DNA from: an uncultured Collinsella sp.
GTDB lineage: Bacteria; Actinomycetota; Coriobacteriia; Coriobacteriales; Coriobacteriaceae
Reading direction: 5' to 3'
DNA length: 64,000 nucleotides
NCBI GenBank assembly: GCA_902496455.1
Contig: CABVAY010000001.1
Span: 62,001-126,000 of the forward strand
Below are positions 17,388 to 25,303 of this stretch, in pieces (the stretch's first letter is position 1; each line of letters opens with the position of its first letter). The position numbers and the translations under genes were made by a program. Under the pieces are notes generated by a model. That model was not told the origin of the DNA and searched no databases. It worked only from the letters and a program-made list of their open reading frames with translations.

Positions 17388-18674
17388 CTATTTAAAGAAT
17401 CCATCGTAATCATACATCTTGATCTGGCCTTCGAGCTTATCGACCGTGTCGAGCACGACGCCGACCATGATGAGGATGGACGTGCCGCCAAATGCCTGGA
17501 TCAGCTGGTTACCCGTAAAGGAGAAGATGATCGAAGGCACGATGGCGATGAGCGCCAAAAAGACAGCGCTGGGAAGCGTAATCTTGTTGAGCGCGTTCTT
17601 GATGTAGGCCGCGGTAGCCCTACCCGGACGCACGCCCGGAATAAAGCCGCCCTGCTTCTTAAGGTTGTCGGCCGTGTCATCGGGGTTGAACACCATGGAG
17701 GTGTAGAAGTACGCGAAAAACACGATGAGGACAACGTTAAGCACCCAGTTGAGCCAGCCGCGCGAAAGCGCAGAGGCAACTGCCTGAATCCAGCCGATGC
17801 CGGGGAAGAACACGGCAATCTGAGCCGGGAAGTACAGCAGCGCCGAAGCGAAGATGATCGGCACGACGCCCGCGGTGTTGACCTTGATGGGCAGGTAGGT
17901 GGTCTGGCCACCCATCATGCGACGGCCCACGACGCGCTTAGCGTAGGAGACCGGGATGCGGCGCTGGCCGCGCTCAAGGAAAACAATCAGCGGGATAACC
18001 AGCAGGATGATGGCGCAGATGATCACCATGGTGATGATGCCACCGGCGTTGCCCTCGGTGCTGGAGAAGATAGCCTGCGGCAGACCGGCCATGATGTTCG
18101 CGAAGATGATCAGCGACATGCCATTGCCGATACCGCGCTGGGTGATGAGCTCACCAATCCACATGATCAGCATAGCGCCCGCGGTGAGCGTACCGACGAT
18201 CATGAGGTCGAAGATGATCTCGGGAGCGCCGGCGCCATTAAAGCTGATGCCGAAGCTCTTAAAGAGGAAGAGGTAACCCACGGAGTTGAGGATTGCCAGA
18301 GCCAGGGTGAGGTAACGCGAATACTGCGTAATCTTGGTCTGACCGACCTCGCCCTCGCGGGCAAGCTCATGCAGGGAAGGCACAACGGCCTGGAGCATCT
18401 GGAGGATGATCGAGCTAGTGATGTAAGGCATGATGCCCAGCGAAAACACCGACACATAGCTCAACGCGCCGCCAGAGAAAAGATTCAGGAGGGCCATAGC
18501 ACCTGCGGCGACCGAATTGTTATCGGTCGAGAAAAGGCCCAGCATCCCCTGGAAGGGAATGCCGGGCACAGGAACGTGCGCACCAATGCGGTACACGACG
18601 AGCATAGCTATGGTAAAAAGAATCTTTTCGCGCAATTCTTTGATGCGGAAAGCATTCTTAAGACCATTTAGCAC
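17388..18674 (-). CDS. secY: Preprotein translocase subunit SecY
   Basis: Channel-forming subunit of the Sec translocon; 428 residues with ten predicted membrane helices. Recognisable segments are the N-terminal LRKILFTIAML-like region, GIMPYITSSIILQML, the cytosolic loop around EVGQTKITQYSRYLTL, RGIGNGMSLIIFANI and YKGQRRIPVSYAKR-like GQRRIPVSYAKRVVGR. It overlaps the end of rplO by 7 bp. Confidence 0.98.
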   Translation of the reverse strand: MLNGLKNAFRIKELREKILFTIAMLVVYRIGAHVPVPGIPFQGMLGLFSTDNNSVAAGAMALLNLFSGGALSYVSVFSLGIMPYITSSIILQMLQAVVPSLHELAREGEVGQTKITQYSRYLTLALAILNSVGYLFLFKSFGISFNGAGAPEIIFDLMIVGTLTAGAMLIMWIGELITQRGIGNGMSLIIFANIMAGLPQAIFSSTEGNAGGIITMVIICAIILLVIPLIVFLERGQRRIPVSYAKRVVGRRMMGGQTTYLPIKVNTAGVVPIIFASALLYFPAQIAVFFPGIGWIQAVASALSRGWLNWVLNVVLIVFFAYFYTSMVFNPDDTADNLKKQGGFIPGVRPGRATAAYIKNALNKITLPSAVFLALIAIVPSIIFSFTGNQLIQAFGGTSILIMVGVVLDTVDKLEGQIKMYDYDGFFK

Positions 18675-19117
18675 GGCAGCTCGACCTTTCCGCCGGCGGC
18701 CTCAATCTTGGCCTGCGCAGAAGCGCTGACCTTGTCGACCTTGACCGTGAACTTCTTGGTGAGCTCACCATTGCCGAGCACCTTGACGGGCTCGAACTCG
18801 CTCTTGGTGATGCGAGCGGCCTTAAGAGCGGCACCGTCGATCACAGCGCCGTCCTCGAACTTACGCTCGAGACGCTCAACGTTAACGGCGGTGTACTCGA
18901 TACGACGGGGGTTGCGGAAGCCCGGAAGCTTGGGCAGGCGCATAGCCAGCGGAGTCTGGCCACCCTCGAAGCCGGCACCCTTGGTGCCGCCAGAGCGGGA
19001 ACCCTGGCCCTTCTGGCCGCGGCCAGAAGTGGTGCCGTGACCCGAAGAATTGCCACGGCCGACGCGCTTGCGGTTCTTGGTGGAACCGGGCGCGGGAGTA
19101 AGATCGTGAAGCTGCAT
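18668..19117 (-). CDS. rplO: 50S ribosomal protein L15
   Basis: 149 residues. Gly/Arg/Lys-rich N-terminus LHDLTPAPGSTKNRKRVGRG and QKGQGSRSGG typical of L15, then GGQTPLAMRLPKLPGF. The C-terminal globular part is normal. Between rpmD and secY. Confidence 0.98.
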   Translation of the reverse strand: MQLHDLTPAPGSTKNRKRVGRGNSSGHGTTSGRGQKGQGSRSGGTKGAGFEGGQTPLAMRLPKLPGFRNPRRIEYTAVNVERLERKFEDGAVIDGAALKAARITKSEFEPVKVLGNGELTKKFTVKVDKVSASAQAKIEAAGGKVELPC

Positions 19118-19120
19118 TTG

Positions 19121-19303
19121 CTACTCCTCTACAATCTCGACAAGGTGCTTGACCTTGAAGATCATGCCGCGGACGGACTCGTTGTCAGCAATCTCGCGAA
19201 CCTCGCGGATCCTGTGGAGACCGAGGGCACGGACAGTACGGACCTGGTCCTGTTTGCAACCGTTGGTGCTGCGGACCTGCTTGATCTTGATGGTGTCAGC
19301 CAT
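19121..19303 (-). CDS. rpmD: 50S ribosomal protein L30
   Basis: 60 residues, starting MADTIKIKQVRSTNGCKQDQ and containing TVRALGLHRIREVREIADN, the L30 core that aligns with RTLKGLGLRRIGH of other bacteria. Three bases separate it from rplO. Confidence 0.97.
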   Translation of the reverse strand: MADTIKIKQVRSTNGCKQDQVRTVRALGLHRIREVREIADNESVRGMIFKVKHLVEIVEE

Positions 19304-19305
19304 GC

Positions 19306-19830
19306 TTAGTTCTCCTTACCGACGAACATCTCGGAGACCGTCAGGCCACGGCGAGCCGCGACGTCCTCAGGGCTGGAGAGCTCCTTGAGGCCCTCGACGG
19401 CAGCCTTGATGATGTTGAGGCCGTTGTCGGTACCGAGGGACTTGGACAGGACGTTCTTGATGCCAGCAAGCTCAAAGAGGGGACGCACAGCGCCGCCGGC
19501 GATAACGCCGGTACCCTCGACAGCGGGCTTGATGATGATGCGGCCGGCACCAAAGTGGCCGAGAACCTCGTGCGGGATGGTGCCCTGCTCGGTCACCGGC
19601 ACGTGGAACATGTTCTTCTTGGCATCGAGAGATGCCTTGGAGATGGCCATGGGCACCTCAGCGGACTTGCCCATGCCAACGCCGACGTTGCCCTTGCCGT
19701 CGCCAACGACGACGAGAGCGACGAGGCTCATGCGACGACCACCCTTGACGGTCTTCGACACGCGGTTGATGTAAACGACGCGCTCCTCGAACTCGGAGGC
19801 CTCGCGCTGCTGCTTCTGATTACGAGCCAT
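19306..19830 (-). CDS. rpsE: 30S ribosomal protein S5
   Basis: 174 residues. The N-terminal double-stranded-RNA-binding-like domain is FEERVVYINRVSKTVKGGRR with VVGDGKGNVGVGMGKSAEVP; the C-terminal domain has GTGVIAGGAVRPLFELAGIKN and the LGTDNGLN motif. Fidelity-related residues around VKGGRR are present. Confidence 0.98.
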   Translation of the reverse strand: MARNQKQQREASEFEERVVYINRVSKTVKGGRRMSLVALVVVGDGKGNVGVGMGKSAEVPMAISKASLDAKKNMFHVPVTEQGTIPHEVLGHFGAGRIIIKPAVEGTGVIAGGAVRPLFELAGIKNVLSKSLGTDNGLNIIKAAVEGLKELSSPEDVAARRGLTVSEMFVGKEN

Positions 19831-19844
19831 GTGCTACATACCTC

Positions 19845-20213
19845 CTAGAACTCGAGACCGGCGGCACGAGCACCGTCGGCGAGGGCCTTGACGCGGCCAT
19901 GGTAGATACGGCCACCACGATCGAAGGCGACCTTGTTGATGCCGGCCTCGATGGCGCGCTTGCCAACGAGCTGACCGACCTTCTCCGCAGCCTCCTTGTT
20001 CGAGGTGTGGGTGCCCTTGAACTCGGCCTCGAGGGTCGAGGCAGAGACGAGCGTCAGGCTGGAGCCCTTGCTGTCGTCGATGATCTGGGCATAGATGTTG
20101 GCGTTAGTACGGGTCACGCGAAGACGCGGACGCTCGGCGGTACCCGAGACCTTGCCGCGAACACGACGCTGACGACGCTTGAGGCCTTCCAGCTTCGCCT
20201 TATGCTTGTTCAT
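19845..20213 (-). CDS. rplR: 50S ribosomal protein L18
   Basis: 5S rRNA-binding protein of 122 residues. It contains RRVRGKVSGTAERPRLRV near the N-terminus, NIYAQIIDDSKGSSLTLVSAS and the terminal FDRGGRIYHGRVKALADGAR motif. Between rplF and rpsE; a hairpin lies in the 75-bp gap upstream. Confidence 0.98.
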   Translation of the reverse strand: MNKHKAKLEGLKRRQRRVRGKVSGTAERPRLRVTRTNANIYAQIIDDSKGSSLTLVSASTLEAEFKGTHTSNKEAAEKVGQLVGKRAIEAGINKVAFDRGGRIYHGRVKALADGARAAGLEF

Positions 20214-20241
20214 ACGTAAACTCCTAAAAAGGTTGATCTTG

Positions 20242-20263
20242 CCAGCACCTGACGGGGTGCTGG
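20242..20263. other. Hairpin in the rplF-rplR gap
   Basis: CCAGCACC and GGTGCTGG form a perfect 8-bp stem with a 6-nt loop. No T run follows on the transcribed strand, so processing or translational control is more likely than termination. Confidence 0.45.
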
Positions 20264-20288
20264 TCTTATGCGAGTGAGTCGGTTACGA

Positions 20289-20825
20289 CTACTTGGCGGC
20301 CTTACCTAGCTTGCGGCGGATGTGCTCGCCAACATAGTGGATACCCTTGCCCTTGTAAGGCTCGGGAGGACGATGACCGCGGATCTCAGCGGCGATCTGA
20401 CCGACCTGCTGCTTGTTGATACCCTTGACGTTCACGTGGGTGTTGTCGGGAACCTCGAAGGTAATGCCCTCGGGAGCCTCGACGATCACGGGGTGCGAGA
20501 AGCCCAGGGAGAACTCGAGGTTCTTACCCTTCTGCTGCACGCGGTAACCGACGCCGGCGAGCTCGAGCTTCTTCTCGAAGCCCTCGGAAACGCCGACAAC
20601 CATGTTGTGGATGAGGGCGCGGGTGAGGCCGTGGCGGGCACGGGTCTCACGCTCGTCGTCGGGACGGGAAACGGTGAGGACGTTGTCCTCGACGTTGATA
20701 GCGAGCTTCTCAAAGACATCGAGCTCGAGCTGGCCCTTGGGGCCCTTGACGACAACGTTGTTGCCGTTGACTGCCACTTCGACTCCGGCGGGAATCTGGA
20801 CAGGCTTATTACCGATACGAGACAC
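20289..20825 (-). CDS. rplF: 50S ribosomal protein L6
   Basis: 178 residues with two similar domains. N-terminus MSRIGNKPVQIPAGVEVAV, and the C-terminal signature RGHRPPEPYKGKGIHYVGEH followed by RRKLGKAAK. Standard length. Between rpsH and rplR. Confidence 0.98.
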   Translation of the reverse strand: MSRIGNKPVQIPAGVEVAVNGNNVVVKGPKGQLELDVFEKLAINVEDNVLTVSRPDDERETRARHGLTRALIHNMVVGVSEGFEKKLELAGVGYRVQQKGKNLEFSLGFSHPVIVEAPEGITFEVPDNTHVNVKGINKQQVGQIAAEIRGHRPPEPYKGKGIHYVGEHIRRKLGKAAK

Positions 20826-20858
20826 GGTGATCTCCTTTCCTTCTACCTACCGAGCGAA

Positions 20859-21257
20859 TTACCAGACGTAAGCGATGATCTCGCCGCCGACGTTGTGCTT
20901 GCGAGCATCGCGGTCGGTCATGACGCCATGGCTGGTGGAAATAATGGCGGTACCAAGGCCACCGCGGACGCGGGGCATGTCGGCAACGCCGGTGTACTTA
21001 CGCAGGCCCGGCTTGGAAATGCGGCGGATGCCGTTGATGACCTTAGCCTTCTTGGGACCATACTTAAGCGTGATGTGCAGAGTCTTCTGGGGAACGGTGT
21101 CCTCGACATCGTAGCCCTCGATGTAGCCCTCCTCGTGCAGAACACGAGCGATCTCGACGAGCTTCTTGCTGCTCGGCATGGAGACCGTGGCCTTGTTCAC
21201 AGAGTTAGCGTTACGGATGCGCGTAAGCATATCTGCGATCGGGTCTGTAAGGTTCAT
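20859..21257 (-). CDS. rpsH: 30S ribosomal protein S8
   Basis: 132 residues. N-terminus TDPIADMLTRIRNANSVNKA and the C-terminal signature STSHGVMTDRDARKHNVGGE. S8 is an autoregulator of the spc operon in E. coli through the rplX-rplE region; that region is truncated here, so such control may differ. Confidence 0.98.
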   Translation of the reverse strand: MNLTDPIADMLTRIRNANSVNKATVSMPSSKKLVEIARVLHEEGYIEGYDVEDTVPQKTLHITLKYGPKKAKVINGIRRISKPGLRKYTGVADMPRVRGGLGTAIISTSHGVMTDRDARKHNVGGEIIAYVW

Positions 21258-21376
21258 ACAGATTCTCCTTCGTTCTTGATGAACACGTGCTCTTGGTTCT
21301 TCGCCGCCCTTAACGGCAAAGCCTAACTAGCGCGTTTTCCCTGTTCCAAACGGATGCTTGAAACGCTGGTAGTGAC
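21258..21376. other. Gap between rpsZ and rpsH
   Basis: 119 bp without a gene. A short GCCG-CCCTTAA-CGGC hairpin is visible. No other structure recognised. Confidence 0.35.
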
Positions 21377-21562
21377 TTACCAGCTGGCCTTCTTAACGCC
21401 GGGAAGCTCGCCCTTGAGTGCAAGCTCACGGAAGCAGACACGGCACAGGCCGAACTTGCGGTACACAGAGTGCGGACGGCCGCAGCGCTGGCAGCGCGTG
21501 TACTCACGAGTAGAGAACTTCTGCTTGCGATTGCACTTGACGATCATCGATGTCTTAGCCAC
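21377..21562 (-). CDS. rpsZ: 30S ribosomal protein S14, zinc type (type Z)
   Basis: 61 residues starting MAKTSMIVKCNRKQKFSTRE. The zinc ribbon is intact: CQRC (after EYTR) and CRVC (after FGL). The short length and the zinc motif identify the S14 type Z form common in Gram-positive bacteria. Confidence 0.97.
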   Translation of the reverse strand: MAKTSMIVKCNRKQKFSTREYTRCQRCGRPHSVYRKFGLCRVCFRELALKGELPGVKKASW

Positions 21563-21598
21563 TTATATCCTCCTCACATAGAGTATTGTTCGCCCCAA

Positions 21599-21632
21599 GC
21601 GCCGCTCCCTTGTGGAAACGGCGCTTTTAGGG
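21599..21632. other. Hairpin between rplE and rpsZ
   Basis: AAGCGCCG and CGGCGCTT pair around a 14-nt loop inside the 79-bp gap. A T run follows only on the plus strand, so it is not a terminator for the ribosomal operon; its role is unclear. Confidence 0.4.
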
Positions 21633-21641
21633 CAGGTGAAC

Positions 21642-22199
21642 CTATTTCTTGAACGGGAAACCGAAGGCGTCCAGAAGGGCCTTGGCCTCCTCATCGGTGT
21701 TGGCGGTGGTCACGAAAGTGATGTCCATACCACGCTGGTGATCGACGGAATCGAAGTCGATCTCGGGGAAGATGAGCTGCTCGGTGACGCCCATGGAGAA
21801 GTTACCACGGCCGTCGAAGCTCTTGGCGGAGATGCCGCGGAAGTCGCGGATACGGGGGATCGCGACGGAGGTCAGACGATCGAAGAACTCCCACATACGG
21901 TCGCCACGCAGGGTAACCTTGCAGCCGATCGGCATACCAGCGCGCAGGCGGAAGGTAGCGATGGACTTACGGGCACGGGTGATCATCGGCTGCTGGCCGG
22001 TGATGGCGCGCAGGTCGCGCACGGCACCGTCGATGGCCTTGGAATCGGTAGCGGCCTCGCCGACACCCATGTTCACGACGATCTTCTCAAACTTGGGGAT
22101 CATCATGACGTTCTCGTACTGGAACTTGTCCTGAAGCTGCTGCTTGACCTCGTTGTTGTACTTGGTCTTCAGACGCGGCACATACTTCTCTTCTGCCAT
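21642..22199 (-). CDS. rplE: 50S ribosomal protein L5
   Basis: 5S rRNA-binding protein of 185 residues; contains MMIPKFEKIVVNMGVGEA, TGQQPMITRARKSIATFRLR, GCKVTLRGDRMWEFFDRL and PRIRDFRGIS. The ATG is preceded by AAGAAGGAG. It is the first gene of the ribosomal block in this window; rplX and rplN, which normally precede it, are absent upstream (the sequence goes into an intergenic region and then xdhC). Confidence 0.98.
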   Translation of the reverse strand: MAEEKYVPRLKTKYNNEVKQQLQDKFQYENVMMIPKFEKIVVNMGVGEAATDSKAIDGAVRDLRAITGQQPMITRARKSIATFRLRAGMPIGCKVTLRGDRMWEFFDRLTSVAIPRIRDFRGISAKSFDGRGNFSMGVTEQLIFPEIDFDSVDHQRGMDITFVTTANTDEEAKALLDAFGFPFKK

Positions 22200-22336
22200 T
22201 GTTCACTCCTTCTTGGGGTTTTAAGCACGGGGCGTGGCCACGATGGGTTGTCCTCGTGCCTCCTGGCTGCATCCGCGCCGCTCATGGCATTTTGCGGTTT
22301 GGACTCGACGCAGCAGGAGCCGACAAAACAATCGGT

Positions 22337-22365
22337 ACTATACGCGCATCGGGAGCGTATTTCCA
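22337..22365 (-). promoter_or_regulatory. Candidate promoter for the rplE-led ribosomal block
   Basis: Reading the minus strand, TATAGT resembles a -10 box and TGGAAA, 17 bp upstream, a weak -35 box, about 140 bp before rplE. A promoter is needed here because no ribosomal gene lies upstream, but the match is modest. Confidence 0.35.
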
Positions 22366-22426
22366 GAAAAACCTCGTCTGCCTGCACAACTCCACAACTC
22401 CCCCGCACAAATGGGTCCCAAGAAGC

Positions 22427-22493
22427 AGTTGCGGTGAAATAGGGACTGTTGGGCGGCCTAACAGGCTTAAACAATCCGTATTTCACCGCAACT
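22427..22493. repeat. 67-nt palindromic intergenic element, copy 1
   Basis: Begins AGTTGCGGTGAAAT and ends with its complement ATTTCACCGCAACT; the arms are about 25 nt with a few mismatches. It lies 18 bp downstream of the xdhC stop, on the boundary with the ribosomal block. A second copy of equal length is at 25211-25277. Confidence 0.9.
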
Positions 22494-22510
22494 TATTGGT
22501 GGGGATGCGA

Positions 22511-23554
22511 TTAGCGCTTGCGGGGGACGAGCTTGGTGCGGCGCAGGTGGATCATCTCGGCGGCGATGGAGATAGCGATCTCCTCGGGATCCTCGGCCTC
22601 GATGGCAACGCCGATCGGCAGGTGCAGCTCGTCGATCTGGTCCTGCGTAAAGCCCTCCTGCTCCAGGCGGGCGCGCACAAAGGCCGTCTTGCGACGCGAG
22701 CCCAAGCAGCCCAGATAGGCGGGTTTGGCACGCATGGCCTGAATCACCACGTCGATATCGGACTTGTGACCCGCCGTGGCGACGACCACCAGGTCGCGCG
22801 GGCCGATGGGGCACTGCTTGCTCAGGCTCTTGTAGTCGACCAGACGACGGTCGTAGACACCGGGCACCCAATCGGGGGTCAGCGTGCCGGGGCGGTCGTC
22901 GCACGCCACGACGGCAAAGCCCGCCGCCGTAAGCACCCGCGCCGTCGCGGCGCCCACGTGGCCGCAGCCAAAGATATAGGTCAGGCCCTCGGGGCAGAGC
23001 GTCTCGATGTGCGCCGCGGGAATCTCGGAGGCCGCGTTGGTGTAGGTGACCTTACTCCCCTCCTCCACCAGCGAAAGCCCGGGGCAGCCCGCAATGGTGC
23101 GGCGCGATTCCTCGCCATGGTACTCGGCCACATCGCCCTCGAGCGCGCTCGCGATAAACGGCTCAAAGTCGATGACGAAGTCGCCGATGCGTCGATACGC
23201 CAAGACGTCGGCAACCGACTGGAACAACGGTGCCTTGGTCGTGTCCAGGTGCAGATAGCACAGGCAGATGGCTCCGCCGCAGATCATGCCGGTATCGGAG
23301 TTCTCGCCGCCCATGGTGTAGCGGACCAGACGCGATTGCCCTGCGGCCAGCAGCTCGCGCGCCTCATTCAGCGCAAAGAGCTCAATCTTGCCGCCGCCGA
23401 TAGTGCCCGCCTGGCTACCGTCGGCAAAGACGGCCATCCAGGCGCCCACGCCGCGCGGCGACGACCCCGCCGTGCCGGCCACGACCACCAGCTCGCACGT
23501 CTCGCCAGCACGCAGGGCGACAAGCGCCGCATTCACAACATCGAGCTTTTCCAT
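22511..23554 (-). CDS. xdhC: XdhC/CoxI family molybdenum-cofactor insertion/maturation protein
   Basis: 347 residues. Members bind and modify (sulfurate, and in this context possibly selenate) the molybdenum cofactor before handing it to a molybdenum hydroxylase. The N-terminal XdhC_CoxI domain has VVVAGTAGSSPRGVGAWMAV and GTIGGGKIE (about residues 23-60); a Rossmann domain begins TYIFGCGHVGAATARVL near residue 190 and contains YLGCLGSRRKT near 285. Ten bases separate it from yqeB upstream; the two are probably one transcript. Its client is presumably the fused hydroxylase 26 kb away at 49-52 kb. Confidence 0.88.
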   Translation of the reverse strand: MEKLDVVNAALVALRAGETCELVVVAGTAGSSPRGVGAWMAVFADGSQAGTIGGGKIELFALNEARELLAAGQSRLVRYTMGGENSDTGMICGGAICLCYLHLDTTKAPLFQSVADVLAYRRIGDFVIDFEPFIASALEGDVAEYHGEESRRTIAGCPGLSLVEEGSKVTYTNAASEIPAAHIETLCPEGLTYIFGCGHVGAATARVLTAAGFAVVACDDRPGTLTPDWVPGVYDRRLVDYKSLSKQCPIGPRDLVVVATAGHKSDIDVVIQAMRAKPAYLGCLGSRRKTAFVRARLEQEGFTQDQIDELHLPIGVAIEAEDPEEIAISIAAEMIHLRRTKLVPRKR

Positions 23555-23563
23555 TGCCGCCTT

Positions 23564-24358
23564 CTATCCTCTAAAGACGTCGGTGAGCATGGCGAGCGCC
23601 TCGAGCACGCCGCCGCCGACCGACGTCGCCTTGTCCGAAATATAGTTGATGTAGCTGGCGTCACCGCGCGGGTCGACATCGGCGCACTTAAAGCCCTCGG
23701 TGACTTGAACGCCATCTGCCAAAAGGCCGCGCAGGCAGCCGTCAATCGTCGTGAACATGGGCGTATCGCCCGCATATCCAACGCACTCGCCGGCGCTCAC
23801 GATATCGCCGATCGCATGGTCGGACCTAAACACACCGGCGGCGGGGCTGTGGATAACACGCTCCTTGCCGTATCCGGCGATGATACCCGGCACGCCCGTG
23901 TTGGGCTGGGGCGAGCCCTGGGTGATGACGCGGCCGAGGAAATGCCCACGCATGGTCTCGACCACGGCGTCGCAATCGACCGGCGCGGTAAAGCCCGGCC
24001 CTACCGCGATGACGGCAGGAGCCATGTCGCGCGTGGTGCCCAGATTGCGCTTGGCCAGAATCGCGTCTACCACGGCCGCTGGCCTGAGTTCACCGAGCAT
24101 CTGTGCCTGGGGGTCCACCACCACGGCGACATCCCCCGCCTCGGTAATTGCAAGCGCCTCTGCCGGCGTCTGCGCCAAGCGAGCGCGAATGCCCTCGACC
24201 TCGACCTCGCCCAAGCGAATGGCCTCGCAAAAACTGATCGTGCGTCGGATGCACGTGGGGACCGCGATATCGGCCATGACGACCGACACGCCGGCGCGCA
24301 CCAGACGAGCAGCCACGCCCGTGGCGATATCGCCTGCGCCGCGAACATAAACGAGCAT
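23564..24358 (-). CDS. yqeB: Selenium-dependent molybdenum hydroxylase accessory protein YqeB (EF2563 family)
   Basis: 264 residues, homologous in recognisable blocks to the EF2563/YqeB family: an N-terminal Rossmann-like VYVRGAGDIATGVAARLVRA, then GPGFTAPVDCDAVVETMRGH, GSPQPNTGVPGIIAGYGKER and FKCADVDPRGD. The family is genomically tied to selenium-dependent molybdenum hydroxylases; its biochemical role is unsettled. Divergent from yqeC with about 100 bp between the starts, and followed immediately by xdhC. Confidence 0.85.
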   Translation of the reverse strand: MLVYVRGAGDIATGVAARLVRAGVSVVMADIAVPTCIRRTISFCEAIRLGEVEVEGIRARLAQTPAEALAITEAGDVAVVVDPQAQMLGELRPAAVVDAILAKRNLGTTRDMAPAVIAVGPGFTAPVDCDAVVETMRGHFLGRVITQGSPQPNTGVPGIIAGYGKERVIHSPAAGVFRSDHAIGDIVSAGECVGYAGDTPMFTTIDGCLRGLLADGVQVTEGFKCADVDPRGDASYINYISDKATSVGGGVLEALAMLTDVFRG

Positions 24359-24459
24359 TCCCGGGGCACCTCCCTGTGCTACGGTTTATCAGAGCAAAAG
24401 CGGTTCTGCCGCTACGCTAATGATTATTTCTTATCACAGCATTATACGGCGGTGAACAG
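24359..24459. promoter_or_regulatory. Divergent promoter region between yqeB and yqeC
   Basis: 101 bp between two start codons on opposite strands, locally AT-rich (TTATTTCTTATCACAGCATTA). It must contain promoters for both directions, but exact boxes could not be assigned. Confidence 0.5.
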
Positions 24460-25194
24460 ATGGAAACGCTTAACGGCAGCCTTGCCTCCACGCTCAAGAT
24501 TGAGCCGGGCATTACCGCGATCATCGGCAGCGGTGGCAAGTCGACCCTGCTAAAGACGCTCGGCCTTGAGCTTATGCGTGCCGGCGGCCGCGTGCTCCTC
24601 TGCACCACCACGCACATGTTCCCCGTCGCCGGCGTGCCATGGGACGGGTCGAGCCGTCGCCTGGACGCCGTACCTTGGAAGCCGGGTACCTTACACGCCC
24701 CAGGCTGCACCTGCGAGGCCTGCGTGGGACTTGTGCGGGGAAGCATCTGCCAGACCGGTGTCTTAGACCCCGAGACGGGCAAGCTCTCCGCCCCCGCCGA
24801 GCCACTCGGCGGGCTGGCACAGCGCTTTGACTATGTGTTGGCCGAGGCAGACGGTAGCAAGCGACTCCCGCTCAAGGCGCATGCCGCCTGGGAGCCGGTA
24901 ATTCCCGCCGGCACGGCCAACGTCATCTGGCTCGTCGGCGCCTCGGGACTCAGCAAGCCCATCAACGAAGCCGTCCACCGCCCCGAGCTCTTTTGCGAGC
25001 GTTGCGGCTGCGAGCTCACCGACATCGCCACGCCCGAGCGCGTCGCCCAGGTGCTCAATGCCGAGATGCAAGAGATGAAGCTCAGCACCGCACGCGTCAT
25101 GCTCAACCAAGTCGACACGCTTGCCGACCCCACGATGGCCGACCGCTTCGAGGCAGCCCTCGGCCGCTCCCTCATCGCCAGCAGCCTCAAGTAG
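24460..25194 (+). CDS. yqeC: Putative selenium-dependent hydroxylase accessory protein YqeC
   Basis: 244 residues with a P-loop-like IIGSGGKSTLLKTLGLELM near residue 18-36, TTTHMFP near residue 50, and EADGSKRLPLKAHAAWEPVI, all landmarks of the YqeC family that accompanies YqeB and XdhC in selenium-dependent molybdenum hydroxylase loci. A cysteine group (CTCEAC) and CERCGC are also present. The function is unknown; a nucleotide-dependent step in cofactor maturation is plausible. It is the only plus-strand gene between xdhC and the second-arm regulator apart from the first-arm regulator. Confidence 0.83.
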   Translation: METLNGSLASTLKIEPGITAIIGSGGKSTLLKTLGLELMRAGGRVLLCTTTHMFPVAGVPWDGSSRRLDAVPWKPGTLHAPGCTCEACVGLVRGSICQTGVLDPETGKLSAPAEPLGGLAQRFDYVLAEADGSKRLPLKAHAAWEPVIPAGTANVIWLVGASGLSKPINEAVHRPELFCERCGCELTDIATPERVAQVLNAEMQEMKLSTARVMLNQVDTLADPTMADRFEAALGRSLIASSLK

Positions 25195-25210
25195 CCGGCC
25201 TCATCTCGTC

Positions 25211-25277
25211 AGTTGCGGTGAAATACGGACTGTTTGGCCGCCAAACGGCCGCAAACAGTCCGTATTTCACCGCAACT
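25211..25277. repeat. 67-nt palindromic intergenic element, copy 2
   Basis: Same length and ends as the element at 22427-22493. The arms AGTTGCGGTGAAATACGGAC and complement are perfect here and the middle forms a second small palindrome (GGCCGCC/GGCCG). It lies 17 bp after yqeC, between the convergent yqeC and hydantoinase genes, where it could act as a bidirectional terminator. Confidence 0.9.
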
Positions 25278-25303
25278 GAGGAGGGGACACGGCATCTTTG
25301 CTG

